A DNA stretch of 64,000 nt, taken from Flavobacterium dankookense (GTDB lineage: Bacteria > Bacteroidota > Bacteroidia > Flavobacteriales > Flavobacteriaceae). The translations under genes were made by a program, and so were the position numbers. The notes under the pieces are model-generated. The model saw only the letters and a list, made by a program, of their open reading frames with translations, ran no database searches and was not told the DNA's origin. The DNA lies in NCBI RefSeq assembly GCF_004362665.1, contig NZ_SNXR01000015.1, positions 62,001-126,000 on the forward strand, given 5' to 3'. Position 1 is the first letter of the stretch. Every line of letters starts with the position of its first letter. Shown here piece by piece: positions 61,088 through 64,000 of this stretch.

Positions 61088-62086
61088 ATGTATACAAGAA
61101 AAAGATATGGGTTTTGGATGACTTTTATTTGGAGTAAAAAACCATTTATTATCGGGATAGTTTATGCTGCCGTTTTAACTGTATTTTTTGAGTTAATTTA
61201 TCATAAACTTCGTTTTGATTTTTCAATTAGTTGGCAACCTATTAGTGTTCTGGGAATTGCAGTAGCTTTTTATTTAGGTTTTAAAAACAATGCTAGTTAT
61301 GATCGAACTTGGGAAGCAAGAAAAATTTGGGGTGGCATTGTCAATAGTTCTAGAACCTTTGGTGCAGTAGTTTGCAGTTTTATCAATGGGGAAAATCAAG
61401 ATTATATTAAAAAAGAACTGATTCACAGACATATTGCATGGCTTACAGCATTGCGTTACCAACTTCGGTTAGAGCGCGAATGGGAACATACAGAATATAG
61501 ACTGAAAGGAAAATACAACCCAATAATTTCGGAACATTATTTTCAGGATTTAGAAAAGGAAATTAAGAATGTTTTATGTGAAGAGGAATTTGAGCTTTAT
61601 AAAGGTAAAACGAATATGGCGGCACAAATTCTTCATAAACAAGCAACAAGATTACAAGAGTTGAGAAATTCTGGATATTATGATGATTTTCGACACATGG
61701 AGTTTCATAAATTAGTTGCTGATTTTTATGCCGATCAAGGTAGAAGCGAACGCATCAAAAATTTCCCTTTTCCAAGACAATATGCTTCCACAGCTTGGTG
61801 GTTAGGAATTATTTTTGCTGTTTTAGTTCCCTTTGGATTATTAAATATATTTCATAATTTAGAAAGTCATACGGTTTGGTTAACCATTCCTTTTTCGGCG
61901 CTTATTATTTGGGCTTTTTTCTTAATGGAAATGATTGGCGATTTTTCAGAAAATCCATTTGAAGGAACTTATAATGACGTGCCAATAACGTCAATTAGTA
62001 GAGGAATAGAAATTGATTTAAGAGAAATGCTAGGCGAAAAAGAAATACCAAAACCTATTACTGCAGAAAATGGATTTTTAATGTAA
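61088..62086 (+). CDS. Bestrophin family anion channel
   Basis: The 332-residue protein has two N-terminal membrane segments (about 17-36 and 47-65), the conserved NNASYDRTWEARKIWGGIVN signature (about 67-86), helical cytoplasmic regions and two more membrane segments (about 238-285). A conserved SENPFEGTYNDVPI acidic segment follows (about 297-310). Bacterial bestrophins form pentameric ion channels; some homologues pass bicarbonate. It is followed after 11 nt by a beta-carbonic anhydrase gene, which suggests bicarbonate handling. Confidence 0.92.
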   Translation: MYTRKRYGFWMTFIWSKKPFIIGIVYAAVLTVFFELIYHKLRFDFSISWQPISVLGIAVAFYLGFKNNASYDRTWEARKIWGGIVNSSRTFGAVVCSFINGENQDYIKKELIHRHIAWLTALRYQLRLEREWEHTEYRLKGKYNPIISEHYFQDLEKEIKNVLCEEEFELYKGKTNMAAQILHKQATRLQELRNSGYYDDFRHMEFHKLVADFYADQGRSERIKNFPFPRQYASTAWWLGIIFAVLVPFGLLNIFHNLESHTVWLTIPFSALIIWAFFLMEMIGDFSENPFEGTYNDVPITSISRGIEIDLREMLGEKEIPKPITAENGFLM

Positions 62087-62097
62087 AAAATAAGATT

Positions 62098-62724
62098 ATG
62101 GAATTTGAAAAAATATTTAAAAACAACGAGAAATGGGTTGCTGATAAGTTAGCTTTAGATTCTAATTATTTCACTGAATTAGCAAAAGGTCAAGCTCCAG
62201 AAATATTGTATATTGGTTGTGCGGATAGCCGTGTTACTGCTGAAGACTTGATGGGTTTACAACCAGGTGAATTGTTTGTTCATAGAAATGTTGCCAATAT
62301 GGTCGTTTCTGTTGATTTGAATGTAATGAGTGTAATAAATTATGCTATTAATCATTTAAAAGTAAAACACGTAGTAGTTTGTGGACATTATGAATGTGGT
62401 GGTGTAAAAGCGTCTTTACAGCCTGTTGACTTGGGCATTTTAAATCCTTGGCTAAGAAATATTAGAGATGTTTATAGAATGTATCAACAAGAATTAGATG
62501 CAATTACTGATGAAAAACTACGTTTTGATAGATTGGTAGAGCTTAATGTGCAAGAACAATGCATTAATGTTATAAAAACGGCTGCAGTTCAAAAAGCCTA
62601 CAAAGAACGTGGACTTACTGTTCAAGGTTGGGTTTTTGATGTTAGAACAGGTAAATTAATTGATTTGAAAATAAATTTCAAAGAGATTTTAGCTAACATA
62701 ATGAAAATCTACAATTTAGAATAA
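62098..62724 (+). CDS. Beta-class carbonic anhydrase
   Basis: The enzyme hydrates CO2 to bicarbonate. The 208-residue protein has zinc ligands C41, H97 and C100 and the D43-R45 dyad (CADSRVTAED, CGHYECGG). It lies 11 nt downstream of the bestrophin gene, so the two are almost certainly one operon. Transcription then runs into the tandem hairpin array. Confidence 0.96.
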   Translation: MEFEKIFKNNEKWVADKLALDSNYFTELAKGQAPEILYIGCADSRVTAEDLMGLQPGELFVHRNVANMVVSVDLNVMSVINYAINHLKVKHVVVCGHYECGGVKASLQPVDLGILNPWLRNIRDVYRMYQQELDAITDEKLRFDRLVELNVQEQCINVIKTAAVQKAYKERGLTVQGWVFDVRTGKLIDLKINFKEILANIMKIYNLE

Positions 62725-62747
62725 ATATACTTCATCTTAATTAAAAA

Positions 62748-63060
62748 TAAAACTCCGGAAACTCGACCTCGTTTTTTTTAACGAGCGAACAGACTGGAGT
62801 TTTATTTGCCGTGCAAAAAATAAAACTCTGGAAACCCGAGCGAAGCGAACAGACTGGAGTTTTATTTGCCGTGCAAAAAATAAAACTCTGGAAACCCGAG
62901 CGAAGCGAACAGACTGGAGTTTTATTTGCCGTGCAAAAAATAAAACTCTGGAAACCCGAGCGAAGCGAACAGACTGGAGTTTTATTTGCCGTGCAAAAAA
63001 TAAAACTCTGGAAACCCGAGCGAAGCGAACAGACTGGAGTTTTATTTGCCGTGCAAAAAA
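62748..63060. repeat. 60-bp tandem repeat array of hairpin units
   Basis: Four identical 60-bp units (62821-62880, 62881-62940, 62941-63000, 63001-63060) are preceded by a divergent 73-bp unit (62748-62820). Each unit holds arms AAAACTCTGG and CTGGAGTTTT, which on plus-strand RNA pair over 10 bp with two G-U pairs. Each also has GAGCGAAGCGAACAGA in the loop and a small TTTGC-CGT-GCAAA hairpin. Identical copies imply recent amplification. Confidence 0.92.
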
Positions 63061-63088
63061 TAAAACTCCGGTAATCAGCCGGAGTTTC
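63061..63088 (-). terminator. Intrinsic terminator of rpoD, first element of the array
   Basis: A perfect 9-bp stem AAACTCCGG/CCGGAGTTT (63063-63071 with 63079-63087) with a 7-nt loop is followed on the minus strand by TATTTTTTG. Confidence 0.85.
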
Positions 63089-63143
63089 AATCATCAATCA
63101 AAAAACGAACAGTTAATCAGACTGTTGTTACGTTCATAGGTGA

Positions 63144-64000
63144 TTAGCCTAAATAAGTTTTCAAGATTTTACTTCTTGAAGTATGTTTTAATCTGCGAAT
63201 TGCTTTTTCTTTAATTTGACGAACACGTTCGCGAGTTAAGTCAAAAGTTTCTCCAATTTCTTCCAATGTCATAGGATGTTGATCGCCTAAACCAAAATAC
63301 AAGCGAACTACATCTGCTTCTCTTGGAGTTAGGGTTTCTAATGAACGCTCAATTTCTGTACGTAAAGATTCGTGAATTAATTCTCTATCTGGATTTGGAG
63401 ATTCACCTGAACGTAATACGTCATAAAGGTTAGAATCTTCTCCTTCCACAAGCGGTGCATCCATTGATAAGTGACGACCAGAATTTTTCATAGATTCTTT
63501 TACGTCATTGACAGTCATATCAAGTTCTTTTGCAATTTCTTCAGCACTTGGCGGACGTTCATTAGATTGCTCTAATAAAGCGTACATCTTGTTGATTTTA
63601 TTGATAGAACCAATTTTGTTTAATGGTAAACGAACGATACGAGATTGTTCTGCTAAAGCTTGCAAAATCGATTGACGAATCCACCAAACAGCATACGAAA
63701 TGAATTTAAAACCACGAGTTTCATCAAAACGTTGCGCTGCTTTAATCAAACCTAAGTTTCCTTCGTTAATCAAATCGGGAAGTGTTAAACCTTGGTTTTG
63801 GTATTGCTTGGCAACAGAAACTACGAAACGTAAATTAGCTTTAGTCAGTTTTTCCAAAGCACGTTGATCACCAGCTTTAATTTTCTGCGCTAACTCTACT
63901 TCTTCATCAGCAGTTATTAAATCTACTTTTCCAATTTCTTGTAAATATTTGTCTAAAGATGCAGTTTCACGATTTGTTACCTGCTTGGTGATTTTTAGCT
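63144..64000 (-). CDS. rpoD: Primary RNA polymerase sigma factor RpoD/SigA, 5' end cut by window
   Basis: The frame is open to the right edge; about three N-terminal residues are missing (the visible part begins [19 protein letters not shown]). About 285 residues are visible: region 1.2, region 2 ([45 protein letters not shown]), region 3 ([11 protein letters not shown]) and region 4 ([23 protein letters not shown]). It is short, as in other Bacteroidota, without the large region 1.1 insertion of E. coli. It recognises the TTTG/TAnnTTTG promoters seen in this window. Confidence 0.97.
   Translation of the reverse strand, partial: LKITKQVTNRETASLDKYLQEIGKVDLITADEEVELAQKIKAGDQRALEKLTKANLRFVVSVAKQYQNQGLTLPDLINEGNLGLIKAAQRFDETRGFKFISYAVWWIRQSILQALAEQSRIVRLPLNKIGSINKINKMYALLEQSNERPPSAEEIAKELDMTVNDVKESMKNSGRHLSMDAPLVEGEDSNLYDVLRSGESPNPDRELIHESLRTEIERSLETLTPREADVVRLYFGLGDQHPMTLEEIGETFDLTRERVRQIKEKAIRRLKHTSRSKILKTYLG

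Larger units (their letters stand above)
62725..63143. other. 419-nt non-coding region between carbonic anhydrase and rpoD
   Basis: It is almost entirely occupied by the 60-bp tandem array (62748-63060) and the rpoD-side terminator (63061-63088). The remaining 55 nt next to the rpoD stop show nothing recognisable. ORFs across the array on both strands are by-products of its 60-nt period. Confidence 0.8.

Noticed and set aside
62748..63060. Possible CRISPR array
   Set aside because: The units are directly adjacent identical 60-mers with no variable spacers, and there are no cas genes.
62737..63097. Three overlapping ORFs of about 87-118 residues with 20-residue repeats across the tandem array, on both strands
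   Set aside because: The 60-bp period is a multiple of three, so any frame without a stop in one unit stays open. The frames contradict one another and have no conserved features or starts.

Overview
This AT-rich 64 kb window comes from a gliding member of the Bacteroidota, most likely a Flavobacterium or close relative. The evidence is gldB and gldC, a protein with a type IX secretion (T9SS) sorting tail, promoters of the Bacteroidota type (TTTG, about 20 bp, TAnnTTTG), the flavobacterial order of the division and cell-wall (dcw) cluster, and many flavobacterial protein families (DUF2490, DUF5916, DUF6702). Most of it looks like ordinary chromosomal core. The accessory material is small: short units inserted between core genes, dispersed repeats, and one regulated envelope/export locus.

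Layout. 1-4.8 kb: an M16 peptidase cut by the left edge, a methyltransferase, a GxxExxY gene framed by long inverted repeats, and map. 4.8-13.5 kb: nine leftward genes in two probable transcription units. One is a lipoprotein, DUF2490 and small MscS-like channel. The other is an LRR protein, TerC, a TetR regulator, an ABC exporter, a HlyD-type adaptor and a TolC-type channel. The same 17-bp palindrome overlaps the -7 box of both promoters, so the TetR protein probably controls both. 13.7-30.6 kb: metabolism and envelope genes (CoA-transferase, gpmI, a DUF5916 barrel, two L,D-transpeptidases, tRNA-Gly, pepE, M1 peptidase, tatA, PAP2 phosphatase, O-methyltransferase, rlmN, prenyl synthase). 30.8-40.5 kb: an ECF sigma factor with an anti-sigma-like protein and a barrel protein, dnaG whose zinc ligands are all replaced, a response regulator, nadE, gldBC, engB and a hydrolase. 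40.9-58.5 kb: the dcw cluster mraZ-rsmH-ftsL-ftsI-murE-mraY-murD-ftsW-murG-murC-ftsQ-ftsA-ftsZ, with two foreign genes in it: an S23/four-helix-bundle gene between mraY and murD, and a T9SS-sorted propeller protein between murG and murC. 58.5-64 kb: a YqeY-like protein, tRNA-Arg, an M90 peptidase, rpe, a bestrophin plus beta-carbonic anhydrase pair, a 60-bp tandem array of terminator-like hairpins, and rpoD cut by the right edge.

How the genes work together. The dcw genes make lipid II and the divisome, and MraZ probably controls them through GTGGTA repeats spaced 10 bp apart. The bestrophin and carbonic anhydrase probably form a bicarbonate-handling pair. The most unusual items are the palindrome-controlled TetR regulon, whose exporter ATPase is degenerate; a family of intergenic repeats that keep their flanks while exchanging their hairpin core; and the inverted-repeat-framed GxxExxY unit.
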